Origin: Tundrisphaera sp051175315
GTDB taxonomy: Bacteria > Planctomycetota > Planctomycetia > Isosphaerales > Isosphaeraceae
Direction of reading: 5' to 3'
NCBI RefSeq assembly: GCF_051175315.1
Contig: NZ_CP195100.1
Span: 1,116,001 to 1,180,000, forward strand
Length of the DNA: 64,000 bases
Shown here: positions 52,215-60,788 of the stretch, in pieces
Layout: each line of letters begins with the position of its first letter
How positions within the stretch are numbered: the stretch's first letter is position 1
Notes under the pieces: generated by a model
Database searches by the model: none
Told to the model about the DNA's origin: nothing
The model's input: the letters and a program-made list of their open reading frames with translations, nothing else
Position numbers and translations under genes: made by a program

Positions 52215-54413
52215 CTAGGTGCGAGGGTTCCGACCCGGCAGGGGCAACATCACCAGCGCAACCAGGGCCGCGAGCCCGAGGGCCGAAAGCGCCAGGCCGT
52301 CGCGGAGGCTGGACGGCCGGAAGGTGAACTCCGCCCGATGTTCCCCCGGCCCGACCATGGCCCCGAGGAAGTCGCCGTAGGCCCGGAGCACGGGCGCCTC
52401 GCGGCCGTCGATCGCCAGACGCCAGCCCGGGTGGAACGACTCGGCCAGGACCAGGCAGCGTCGGCCGTCCGACCGGGTGGCGACCCGGATCGAGCCCGGC
52501 CGGTCGGAGAGGATCCGGGCCTCGCCCGGCGCACCGCCGTCCAGTTCCGGCCGGGGCGGCTCGTCGAGGACGACCACCTCGGCCGGATCGATCCGGCCGA
52601 CGGCCGCCCCCGGGTCGTCTGAGACGACCGATCGGGCGACGAGCCGGGCCCTCGGCAATGGGTCGGCGACAGAGGTCCACCGGCCCGCCTCGTCCTGGAC
52701 CCAGGAGGCTCCCGCGATCCGGAGGGGGCCCGCTCGGTCGTAGTCGAGCGAGCGTCGGGGGGTCAGGGCCATGTAGCCGCCGACGACGCGATGGCCGGAC
52801 ATCAGCCCGAGGTTGGGCCGGCGGTCGGTCGCGATCCGCCCGGGGGCGAGATCGGGCGGGTGCGGGGCCATCGTGGCGACGACCGCCGGGACGCCCATCG
52901 TGGTGTTGATCCCGAGGTAATCGCGGGCGAACACGAGCTGATCGGCCGCCGCGAACAGGACGAGCGCCGGCAGGGCTGCCCTCACGCTTCGCGCGGCGGC
53001 CACCACCCCGGCCGTGGCCGTCCCGATCAGGATCGGCCCGAGCAGGATCCCCTTGGACGACGACACCCACGCCATCGCCCCGGGATCGGCCCGGGCCCCA
53101 TACCACAGGCCGATCGTGACCGCCGTCGAGGCCGCCAGAGGGATCAGGATCGGCCAGAGCCGCCGCCAGCGCGGGGCCTCGCGGAGGTCGGCGAGGTCGG
53201 CGAACCCGACCGCGGCCACCGCGGCGAGGGCGAAGTGGGCGATCCCGACGAATCGGGTCGGGCCCCGGAACAGGTCGCCGAACGGGATGAGTTTCAGGTA
53301 GAGCCCGTAGAGCGGCGTGTAGCGCCCGAACGCCAGCGCCAGGGCCACCCCGCCCACGACCGCCGACCAGGCGATCAGCCCCTTCCGATCCTCCCTGCCC
53401 CCCCGACGGACCAGCAGCCAGGCCATGAGGACCCACGGGAGCGACCCGGTATAGAGGCAAAACTCCTGCCGGAGGCTGTCGTCGTCCCCCTGCCAGCGGC
53501 GCCCGGTGCCGTCGCGGTCGCCGAGCGAGCGGGCCTTGAAGAAGTAGGGGGCGACGAACTGGGAGGCGTTCGCGGGGTGGAGCGAGAACGTCATCGAGAA
53601 CGCATCCGACCCGACGGCCCGGACCGAGCCCGACTTCACATCCAGCGTCGGCAGCAATTGCACGCCCGCGATCATCACCCCCACCAGCTTCGCCACGGCC
53701 CACCCGGCGACGCGAGGCCCTCGCCCCCGAGGCGACCGGCCGACCCGCCAACCGAGGTAGGCCAGTTCGACCAGCCCCGCGAAAAAGACGATCTGCGGCT
53801 GGCCGCACAGGAACGCCGAGGCCGTCAGCAGCGCGAGGGCGGCAAACCCCCGGCGGACCTTACGTAAGTCGGCATCCAGGCCCACGTCGGCCGACGCGAG
53901 GAGCCAGGGAAGGTGGACGAACGGCTCCAGGTAGTTGAGATGGAGGTAGCGGATCAGGTTGAAGCCGCAGAAGGCGAACAGGAGCCCGCCGAACGCCGCC
54001 CCGGCACCGTCGAGCCCGCGGCGGCGGAGGAACCAGGCCATCCCCGCGAAGGCGATCGGGTAGTTGAGCAGCCACTCGGCGTTCAGGCCGACGTCGACCG
54101 GGAGGGTGGCGTAGAGCAGGAGGTGGAGCGGGTGGGCCATCCCCGCCTGCCCCTCGCCGTGGAGGTAGAACCCGCAGAACACGCCGGGGCACCAGGCCGG
54201 ATTCTCCCACGCGGCCAGGCACCGGCCGTAGAAGTCGCGCAACGGGAGGTGGAAGTCCGCGAGGTCGGCCGTCGTGAAGACTTCCCGCCGCATCATGGGC
54301 AGGGCCAGATAGGCCAGCACGATCAGGGCCGCGCCCACGCAGAGGCCCGGCAGGTACGGCCGGGGTCGTCGGTCGGTGGCATCGGGGGCGGTCGGCGGGT
54401 CCGGGGCGGGCAT
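52215..54413 (-). CDS. YfhO family multi-pass membrane protein (copy 2)
   Basis: 732 residues, about 11-12 predicted membrane helices. Early loop FTTADLADFHLPLRDFYGR and WENPAWCPGVFCGFYLHGEG parallel the first YfhO protein at 37193; the C-terminal domain has LVLAESFHPGWRLAIDGRE and VGPGEHRAEFTFRPSS, the family closing block. Probably a GT-C-like glycosyltransferase or a membrane assembly factor; substrate unknown. The two copies are diverged paralogues, 15 kb apart on opposite strands. Confidence 0.8.
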   Translation of the reverse strand: MPAPDPPTAPDATDRRPRPYLPGLCVGAALIVLAYLALPMMRREVFTTADLADFHLPLRDFYGRCLAAWENPAWCPGVFCGFYLHGEGQAGMAHPLHLLLYATLPVDVGLNAEWLLNYPIAFAGMAWFLRRRGLDGAGAAFGGLLFAFCGFNLIRYLHLNYLEPFVHLPWLLASADVGLDADLRKVRRGFAALALLTASAFLCGQPQIVFFAGLVELAYLGWRVGRSPRGRGPRVAGWAVAKLVGVMIAGVQLLPTLDVKSGSVRAVGSDAFSMTFSLHPANASQFVAPYFFKARSLGDRDGTGRRWQGDDDSLRQEFCLYTGSLPWVLMAWLLVRRGGREDRKGLIAWSAVVGGVALALAFGRYTPLYGLYLKLIPFGDLFRGPTRFVGIAHFALAAVAAVGFADLADLREAPRWRRLWPILIPLAASTAVTIGLWYGARADPGAMAWVSSSKGILLGPILIGTATAGVVAAARSVRAALPALVLFAAADQLVFARDYLGINTTMGVPAVVATMAPHPPDLAPGRIATDRRPNLGLMSGHRVVGGYMALTPRRSLDYDRAGPLRIAGASWVQDEAGRWTSVADPLPRARLVARSVVSDDPGAAVGRIDPAEVVVLDEPPRPELDGGAPGEARILSDRPGSIRVATRSDGRRCLVLAESFHPGWRLAIDGREAPVLRAYGDFLGAMVGPGEHRAEFTFRPSSLRDGLALSALGLAALVALVMLPLPGRNPRT

Positions 54414-54517
54414 GGCGATCGGCCGTTGGTCGGGGACGGGAGGCCGGGATCCGGCGGACGAGGTAATCTACATCGTCCGCCCTCCCCACGCGAGCCGGTC
54501 GCGAGCGGCCGGGCACC

Positions 54518-55687
54518 TCAGTCCGCGACCTTCTCCAGCCCGACCGTCGGCAGGGGGAGGGACTGGCTGGGGAAGACGCGGCTCAGCAGGATCAACTGGT
54601 CATCGGCCCGGAGTGGGCCGGCCTCGCCGCCGATGGGATTGATCATCATCTCCTCGCCGCGCTGGATACCGATGATCAGGCACGACCGCTTGTCCTCGCG
54701 ATAGCGGGCGAACAGGCCGGAAAGCTCGGAAAAGACGGTGCCCACCAGGGCCTCCGGGGCGGGGAGCAGGTAGATTTCGTTGGCGTCGCGGCCGACGGTC
54801 AGGAGTTCCTGGTAGAAGCGCGTCATCCCGTGGAACAACGAGGCCCGGGCCAGCATGCGCAGGCCGAGGTCGTCGGAGGAGATGATCTCGTCGGCCCCGG
54901 CCCGCTTCAGGTGGCTCCGGTTCGCGAGGTTGCGGCACTCGACGGCGATGTTGGGCTGGTGGTCCCCCTTGCAGATCGCCCGGATGGCGACGCAGGTGAT
55001 CAGCGTCTTGCCGTCGGCGTGCTTCCCCTCGCGATCATCGGCGAGGACCACGACCGAATAGGCGTCGGCGACCTTGGCCCGGCGGAGGATCACGTCGTTG
55101 CTGGGCTCCCCCTTCACGATGTAGACGTCGCTGAAGGCGGCCTCATCCTGCTTGTCGGGCAGCTCGATCTCCTCGGGCCGGTCGTGGATGATGACCACCG
55201 GCCGCTTCTGCTGGATGATCCGGCTGTGGACCTCGCGGATCCAGTCGAGGCCGCGCGGGGCCCAGTTGCACAGGACCAGGTGGTCGCTCATCTGGAACTC
55301 GGTCACTTCGCGCCTCCGGAGGTATTTCTCGACGAGCAGCGATGCCACCACCGCGGTGAAGAAGCTGACCAGGCCCACGCCCACGATCGACAGGACCATC
55401 GCGAGCAGCCGACCGGGCACGGTCGTCGGGGCGTCCTCCAGCCCGCTGAAGAGCAGCAGCCAGACGTTCCACAGGGCGTCGAACGGCGTCTCGTAGCCCG
55501 GGTTGACGTGCCGTTCCGTGAGGAAGAGGGCCAGCGCCCCGGAGAACCAGATCAGCAGGGCCACCAGGGTCAGCAGCCCGAGCTGATTGCGGCTCCACGC
55601 GGCCATGGATCGCACCAGCGGGCGGAGCGTCCGCGATTCCAGGATCTTGGTGATCTGGTGGAGGAGTTGCCGGGTGGATTTCGCCAT
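54518..55687 (-). CDS. Two-TM channel-like protein with RCK/TrkA-N domain (CASTOR-like)
   Basis: 389 residues. Transmembrane helix 1 (about 36-57), a re-entrant segment WNVWLLLFSGLEDAPTT (73-89) and helix 2 (about 92-118) resemble a K+ channel pore, but FSGLED (80-85) replaces the TVGYG filter. A cytosolic RCK-like Rossmann domain follows (HLVLCNWAPRGLDWI from 136) and a TrkA-C-like region near the end (FSQSLPLPTVGLEKVAD tail). Proteins of this build include the plant CASTOR/POLLUX family and bacterial relatives. The start at 55687 is chosen because the longer frame to 55864 gives Pro/Arg-rich sequence. Confidence 0.75.
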   Translation of the reverse strand: MAKSTRQLLHQITKILESRTLRPLVRSMAAWSRNQLGLLTLVALLIWFSGALALFLTERHVNPGYETPFDALWNVWLLLFSGLEDAPTTVPGRLLAMVLSIVGVGLVSFFTAVVASLLVEKYLRRREVTEFQMSDHLVLCNWAPRGLDWIREVHSRIIQQKRPVVIIHDRPEEIELPDKQDEAAFSDVYIVKGEPSNDVILRRAKVADAYSVVVLADDREGKHADGKTLITCVAIRAICKGDHQPNIAVECRNLANRSHLKRAGADEIISSDDLGLRMLARASLFHGMTRFYQELLTVGRDANEIYLLPAPEALVGTVFSELSGLFARYREDKRSCLIIGIQRGEEMMINPIGGEAGPLRADDQLILLSRVFPSQSLPLPTVGLEKVAD

Positions 55688-55836
55688 GTCGACCGGCCGT
55701 CGGGCGGGCCGGGCCTGCTGGATTGGGAGGACATCGGGTCGGGGCCGGCGATCTGGGCCCGGAAGCAGTCTACGCGATTCCCGGGCCGACTGAGGTCGGG
55801 GCGCACCGAATCCCGATCCGGGGCCGGCCCGCCAAC

Positions 55837-55870
55837 GAAAAAAGGCCCGATGGCGCGGGGCCATCGGGCC
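55837..55870 (-). terminator. Rho-independent terminator of the HtrA gene
   Basis: GGCCCGATGGC (55844-55854) pairs perfectly with GCCATCGGGCC (55860-55870) around a five-base loop. On the minus strand the stem is followed by TTTTTTCG (55843-55836), as expected downstream of htrA, which stops at 55926. Confidence 0.8.
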
Positions 55871-55925
55871 GGGGCGATCGTCGGAGGCCGGCGGGGGGAG
55901 AGGACCTGCCGGTCCGATCGAAGGC

Positions 55926-57497
55926 TTATTTGCTGGGCTTGGCCAGCGGGATGAAGGTGGCGGCCCCGTCCGGCGTCTGGACGTGGACGGTCAGCTCGTT
56001 GGCGTTGGCCGCGATCTCCTCGAACTGCTTGGGCGATTCGATCGGGGTGAGCTTCTTGTCCTTGAGGACGCTGGTGATCAGCAGGCCGGCCTTCAGGCCG
56101 TTCGAGTCGGCCGGGCTGTCTTCCTTGACGTCGCTGATGACGACGCCCTTGGCCCCCTCGGGGTAGCCGAACTGCTTGGACAGGTCGGCGGTCAGCTCCT
56201 GGACGGTCAGGCCGAAGCCGTCGACGGCGGCCTTGGCGGGCTCGGGCTTGCGGGCTTCCGGACGGTTGCCGCGGCCGGCACGCTCGGCACGGGCGGACAG
56301 CAGGGTCTCGGCGGGGGCCAGGGTGACCTTGGCGGTCATCTCCTTACCTTCGCGGAGATAGGTCAGGGTGAACTCCTTGTTCGGCTCGCTGGTGGAGACC
56401 AGGTTGCGGAACGAGGGGACGGCCACGGCGGGGGTGCCATCGAAGCCGGTGATCACGTCGCCCACCTTCAGTCCGGCCTTGGCGGCGGGGCTATCGGGCA
56501 GGACCGAGGCGACCAGGACGCCCTTGAGCTTGGAGTCGTAGCCGAACTGCTTGGCCAACGCCGGGGTCAGCTGACCGAGGCCGATGCCCAGCAGCACGCG
56601 GTTGACCTTGCCGTCCTTGATCAGGCGTTCGGCCAGGTTAGCGGCCATGTCGATGGGGATGGCGAAGCCCACGCCGGCGCTGGAGCGGGTCGAGGTGGCG
56701 ATGACCGAGTTGATCCCGATCACGCGGCCTTCGAGGTCGACCAGCGGGCCGCCCGAGTTGCCGGGGTTGATCGCCGCGTCGGTCTGGAGGAAATCCTCGT
56801 AGGCGTCATCGCCCAGCATGTGCGAGTCGCCGCGGCCGATCGCCGAGATGATGCCGGAGGTCACCGACTGGTCGAAGCCGAATGGCGAGCCTACCGCCAG
56901 GACCCAGTCGCCGACGCGGACCTTGGAGCTCTTGCCCCGGGGCAGCGGGCGATAGTCGGTCGCTTCCACCTTGATGACCGCGACGTCGGACTTGGGGTCC
57001 GTCCCCACGACCTTGGCCGAATATTCTTCGCCGTCGGAGAAGGTGACGGTGATCTTCTCCGCCCCTTCGACGACGTGGTTATTGGTGACGATATGGCCCT
57101 TGTCGTCGTAGACGAATCCGGAGCCGGTGCCGTTGGAGCGGCCTCCGCCGCCGAACTGCTGCTTCTCCAGCCGGCCTTCGGGGCCGAAGAACTGGCGGAG
57201 CATGTCCTCCAATTCCTTGGGGCCCATGTTCGGGTTCATGTTGCCGTGCGGGTCGACCGGGCCGCGGCCATTCGGGAGCCGGGCCGAACGGTTGCCGTGC
57301 ACGACGCTGATCTGGACCACCGACGGCTTGACGAACTCGGCGACGGCGTTAAACGCATCACTCAGGGCCCGGGCCTGCTGCTGCCCCTCGGGGGAGATCT
57401 GCGGGGCGGCGGGCACGGCGCGGGTCACGCCCCGCGAGCTGACGAGGGCGGCGGTGGAGAGGACGATGGCCGCCCATGCCAAGGCATTCCGTTTCAT
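55926..57497 (-). CDS. HtrA/DegP-type serine protease
   Basis: 523 residues. Signal peptide or anchor (about 5-20), a trypsin-like domain with His141 in TNNHVVEG, Asp171 in DPKSDVAVIKV and Ser248 in NPGNSGGPL, then two PDZ domains (about 290-385 and 425-515). It degrades or refolds damaged proteins in the periplasm. The glycine- and Asn-rich loop QQFGGGGRSNGTGSG precedes the protease core. An ECF-type promoter candidate lies about 100 bases upstream and a strong terminator 56 bases downstream, so it is probably monocistronic and stress-regulated. Confidence 0.93.
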   Translation of the reverse strand: MKRNALAWAAIVLSTAALVSSRGVTRAVPAAPQISPEGQQQARALSDAFNAVAEFVKPSVVQISVVHGNRSARLPNGRGPVDPHGNMNPNMGPKELEDMLRQFFGPEGRLEKQQFGGGGRSNGTGSGFVYDDKGHIVTNNHVVEGAEKITVTFSDGEEYSAKVVGTDPKSDVAVIKVEATDYRPLPRGKSSKVRVGDWVLAVGSPFGFDQSVTSGIISAIGRGDSHMLGDDAYEDFLQTDAAINPGNSGGPLVDLEGRVIGINSVIATSTRSSAGVGFAIPIDMAANLAERLIKDGKVNRVLLGIGLGQLTPALAKQFGYDSKLKGVLVASVLPDSPAAKAGLKVGDVITGFDGTPAVAVPSFRNLVSTSEPNKEFTLTYLREGKEMTAKVTLAPAETLLSARAERAGRGNRPEARKPEPAKAAVDGFGLTVQELTADLSKQFGYPEGAKGVVISDVKEDSPADSNGLKAGLLITSVLKDKKLTPIESPKQFEEIAANANELTVHVQTPDGAATFIPLAKPSK

Positions 57498-57595
57498 ATC
57501 GAAAGGCTCTCCTGGAAAATGAAGGGGCGTCTGCGGGGACGCTCTCGAACTCGACGTCCGGGTCGAGCCCTCGGCGACTCGACCAACCCCAGTTT

Positions 57596-57622
57596 TACGA
57601 TCCGGCCGCGACGAAGGTTTGA
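57596..57622 (-). promoter_or_regulatory. Candidate ECF-sigma promoter of htrA
   Basis: On the minus strand TCAAAC (57622-57617) and CGTA (57599-57596) with a 17-base spacer, close to the TGAAAC-N16-CGTA pattern of sigma-W-type ECF promoters. An ECF factor is encoded at 32108, but no link is shown. Confidence 0.35.
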
Positions 57623-57754
57623 CCCGTCCCGACTTTTTTTCGGATCGGATCCGCCAGGGTCAGTGTAGGCGACGGGGGCGGATTTCGCGTACTTTAAGGT
57701 TCTTCGCGGAAACTTCGAGAACATTTTTTCCTTCCGAACGGGCCGGCGGCATCC

Positions 57755-58786
57755 ATGTGGGACCCACGCGACCAGACGCCCGACGACTTCCTCCGGAAGG
57801 CCCGCGAGGTCGGGGTGCCCGACGGCGCGGCCCGGCGGTTGATCTCGGCCGTTATGGGCCACGGCGTCCACGAGGTCGCGACGTGGGGGCGAGCGTTCCA
57901 GGTGCCCAAACTCCTGGGCGATCGCGTCGGCCCCCTGCCCCGGCTGAGCATGGATGCGTCGGTGACCTCCCCCGTGGACGGCTTCCAGAAGCTCCGGTTC
58001 CGCACCGGCGACGGGCTGGCGATCGAGACGGTTTTGATCCCGCTGGAGAAGCCTGGCGCGGTCAGCCTGTGCCTGTCCTCGCAGGTGGGCTGCGCGATGG
58101 GATGCGCCTTCTGCGCCACGGCGAGGATGGCCGATCGCCGCAACCTGGCGACCTGGGAGATCGTGGACCAGTGGGTCCAGGCCCGGGACCTGGCCCGATC
58201 CCAGGGTCGTCGCGTGACCGGGGTGGTCTTCATGGGGATGGGCGAGCCGTTCCTGAACACGCCCCGGGTCCTGGCCGCCGCGGAACTGCTCCGCTGCTCG
58301 TTCGGGGCGGCGATCGCGGCCAAGGCGATCACGATCAGCACGGTGGGCATCGTCCCGGAGATCCTCCGGTTCACCGATGAGGGGCACAAGTTCCGCCTGG
58401 CCATCAGCCTGGGCGCCGCCACCGATGAGAAGCGGGCGAGGCTGGTCCCGGTGGCGGCCCGCTGGCCGGTGGCCGAGGTGATCGCCGCCGCCCGCCGCCA
58501 CGCGCTCGCCCGCCGGGATCGGATCACCCTGGCCTATGTCTGCATCGGCGGGGAGAACACGTCCGAGGACGACGCCCGCGCCCTCGGCGAGTTGATCGGC
58601 GATACCCCGGTCCGGCTCGACCTGATCGACGTCACCGATGCGACCGGGCGGTTCCGGCCGCCCACGCCCGAGGAGATGGGCGACTTCCGCGACGCCCTCA
58701 CCCGCCACGTCGGCCAGCCGGTCGTGCGGCGCTATTCGGGGGGCAAGGACATCGCGGCGGCTTGCGGGACGTTGGCCGGGGCCTGA
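57755..58786 (+). CDS. rlmN: 23S rRNA (adenine-C2)-methyltransferase RlmN
   Basis: 343 residues. Radical-SAM site CAMGCAFC (Cys113, Cys117, Cys120), VVFMGMGEPFLN, ITISTVGIVP, FRLAISLGAATDE, and the mechanistic second cysteine Cys337 in IAAACGTL near the C-terminus. RlmN adds a methyl group to C2 of A2503 in 23S rRNA and to tRNA. The last 55 bases overlap the convergent hydrolase gene. Cfr, a resistance relative with C8 specificity, is less likely because the N-terminal accessory domain and context are RlmN-like. Confidence 0.9.
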   Translation: MWDPRDQTPDDFLRKAREVGVPDGAARRLISAVMGHGVHEVATWGRAFQVPKLLGDRVGPLPRLSMDASVTSPVDGFQKLRFRTGDGLAIETVLIPLEKPGAVSLCLSSQVGCAMGCAFCATARMADRRNLATWEIVDQWVQARDLARSQGRRVTGVVFMGMGEPFLNTPRVLAAAELLRCSFGAAIAAKAITISTVGIVPEILRFTDEGHKFRLAISLGAATDEKRARLVPVAARWPVAEVIAAARRHALARRDRITLAYVCIGGENTSEDDARALGELIGDTPVRLDLIDVTDATGRFRPPTPEEMGDFRDALTRHVGQPVVRRYSGGKDIAAACGTLAGA

Positions 58787-59934
58787 CGGACCTTCCGGAG
58801 ACGGCCTTCGCCCAGCCGACCCGCCTCGATGTCGCCCCACGACGTATAGGCCGCGATCCGATCCGAGACCACCGGGAAATCCAGGGCCTGGGTGAACAGG
58901 GTGTGGGCCATCCCGCTCAGCTTGAAGTGGTCGATCTCCTCGACCTTGTCCGCGAGCGGGCCGAGGCGGTGGCGGTCGAGCCAGGTCAGGCCCACCCGGC
59001 CGATCGCGCCGCCGTTGCCGGTGTAACGCCCGAAGGTGTAGACGGCCAGCGCGTAGTCGCGGCGGTTGGGCAGGTTGAGAAGGGCCTCGCAGGTCGGCAG
59101 CGTCTGCTGGAGACGGTGGCCGGGGTCGAGCCAGTCGTGGGCCGCGGCTGCGTCCAGGGCGATGCAGCGGATCCGGAGGTCGCGCCGACCCGAGGAGAGC
59201 TGGCACGACGGCTCGCGGAGGAACCGGGGCAATTCGGCGCCGGACAGGAGATGGGTGGTCGTTAGGACGATCCGCCCGCCGTCGCTCTGGCCCATCAGGC
59301 AGATCCGCGACTCGGGAGGGCTCGCCTGGAGGATCCGCGCCAGGTGATAGCCGGCCACCCGAGATCGCCGGGCCTTCTCGTTGAGGTCGACGATGATGTC
59401 CTTCAGCGACCGCTCGCTGGGCCAGTCGAAGATCACGAACAGGGAGTCCGGGGCGAATCCGCCCTTGGCTTCGAGCTTGGCGCGGACCTCGATCCCTTCC
59501 TTGATGGCGTCGCGATAGCCGTAGCCGTTGCCGTGGATCAGGATGACGACGGGCCGACCCGCCATCTGCTGGAGCAACTCCTCGGGCTCGGCCCCGTGCA
59601 GGGGCCCGCCGTGCTCGTCGAGCCGGGCGACGGTCAGGCCGGTCCAGGGGTTGGTGCCGAGGATCTGCTCGCACGCCCGCGTGTGGACGACCCAGGTCTC
59701 GATCGACGTCCCCGGCGACTGGAGGTCCGGGTCGGTGTCGTTGCGCGGCGAGTCGACGATGAGCCTCCCCGACAGATCCGGGCCCTTCCCCCACGGCTTG
59801 GGCTGCGGCTTGGCCTGGGGGGCCCGCGCCAGGTAGGGCGTCAGGCATCCGGGCCCGCAGAGCATGGCCACGAGGGCGAAGAAGGCCCAGAAGCCGGGCC
59901 GCGCCCGCGGTCGAGTCGGTTCACTGCGTGACAT
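58732..59934 (-). CDS. Alpha/beta-hydrolase family lipoprotein or secreted protein
   Basis: 400 residues. A hydrophobic N-terminus (PGFWAFFALVAMLCGPGC) is a signal or weak lipobox. The hydrolase domain has the oxyanion HGNGYGY, the nucleophile elbow GQSDGGR (Ser within GxSxG) and a later aspartate and histidine, as expected of esterases or lipases of the DUF900-like group. The start at 59934 is chosen; a longer frame to 60036 begins outside the homologous region. Substrate unknown. Confidence 0.75.
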   Translation of the reverse strand: MSRSEPTRPRARPGFWAFFALVAMLCGPGCLTPYLARAPQAKPQPKPWGKGPDLSGRLIVDSPRNDTDPDLQSPGTSIETWVVHTRACEQILGTNPWTGLTVARLDEHGGPLHGAEPEELLQQMAGRPVVILIHGNGYGYRDAIKEGIEVRAKLEAKGGFAPDSLFVIFDWPSERSLKDIIVDLNEKARRSRVAGYHLARILQASPPESRICLMGQSDGGRIVLTTTHLLSGAELPRFLREPSCQLSSGRRDLRIRCIALDAAAAHDWLDPGHRLQQTLPTCEALLNLPNRRDYALAVYTFGRYTGNGGAIGRVGLTWLDRHRLGPLADKVEEIDHFKLSGMAHTLFTQALDFPVVSDRIAAYTSWGDIEAGRLGEGRLRKVRQAPANVPQAAAMSLPPE

Positions 59935-60068
59935 GGGGGGTGGATCCGATCCCGCCGGATCGCCCCCTTCCCTGGGGACGATCATCCTCCTCATCGTCTT
60001 CGGCCGAACCGGACCAGGAACTCCAATCGATCCCATCGGACGGATCCGAATGATCGGCCCTTCGAAAC

Positions 60069-60106
60069 GGAAAAGAACCGCACCCGGCCGGGGCGCGGGG
60101 CGGTTC
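60069..60106 (-). terminator. Probable terminator of tpx
   Basis: GAACCGC (60075-60081) and GCGGTTC (60100-60106) form a stem with a G+C-rich interior; on the minus strand it is followed by TTTTCC. It lies about 43 bases downstream of the tpx stop. Confidence 0.5.
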
Positions 60107-60148
60107 CTCGATGGCTTCGGATCGGTCGGGGACGCCGACCCCGATCGG

Positions 60149-60679
60149 TCAAGCGCCGGCGGCCGACTTGATGGCGGCGATGGCCGTCTCGTAGTTGGGC
60201 TCGGTGGCGATCTCGGGGACGATCTCGACGTGGGTGATCGTGTCCTTGGGGTCGACCACGAAGATGGCGCGGGCCAGCAGCGGGATCGGCAGTCCCTGGA
60301 TCAGCACCCCGTAGTGCTCGCCGAAGCTGTGGTCGTGGGCGTCCGACAGGTTGGCGATGTTGGCGATCTGGTTGTCGGCGCAGAACCGCTTCATGGCGAA
60401 GGGGAGGTCGAGGCTGATCGTGAAGGCCTGGACCTTGTCGCCCAGGGCATTCAGCTCGGTGGCGAACCGCTTGGTCTGGATCGAGCAGACCGGGGTGTCC
60501 AGCGACGGGACGACGCTGAACAGGCGGACCTTGCCCGCGCTGTCCTTCAGCGTGACGGCCCCCAGGTCGCCGTTGACGCAGGCGAAATCGGGGGCGGGGT
60601 CGCCCGGCTTGAGCTTGGGCCCGACCAGGTCGATCGGGTTGCCCTTCATCGTCACTTCGCCCTTGCGTACGTCGGCCAT
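60149..60679 (-). CDS. tpx: Thiol peroxidase (Tpx)
   Basis: 176 residues. Peroxidatic Cys65 in SLDTPVCSIQT and resolving Cys100 in KRFC, the atypical two-Cys arrangement of Tpx, with the conserved ISLDLPFAMKRFC and NLSDAHDHSFGEHYG. It reduces hydroperoxides, taking electrons from thioredoxin. An extra Cys34 lies before the active site. Monocistronic as far as visible. Confidence 0.93.
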   Translation of the reverse strand: MADVRKGEVTMKGNPIDLVGPKLKPGDPAPDFACVNGDLGAVTLKDSAGKVRLFSVVPSLDTPVCSIQTKRFATELNALGDKVQAFTISLDLPFAMKRFCADNQIANIANLSDAHDHSFGEHYGVLIQGLPIPLLARAIFVVDPKDTITHVEIVPEIATEPNYETAIAAIKSAAGA

Positions 60680-60788
60680 CGGTCACGGTCCTCGGCGGGA
60701 TTTGGGTCGGTCGCGGGGGGGCCCGGTGTCGGGACCCGACACCGACAGGGTAGCCGCCGGCCGACCCGCCCCGCAAGCGGAGAGTCCG

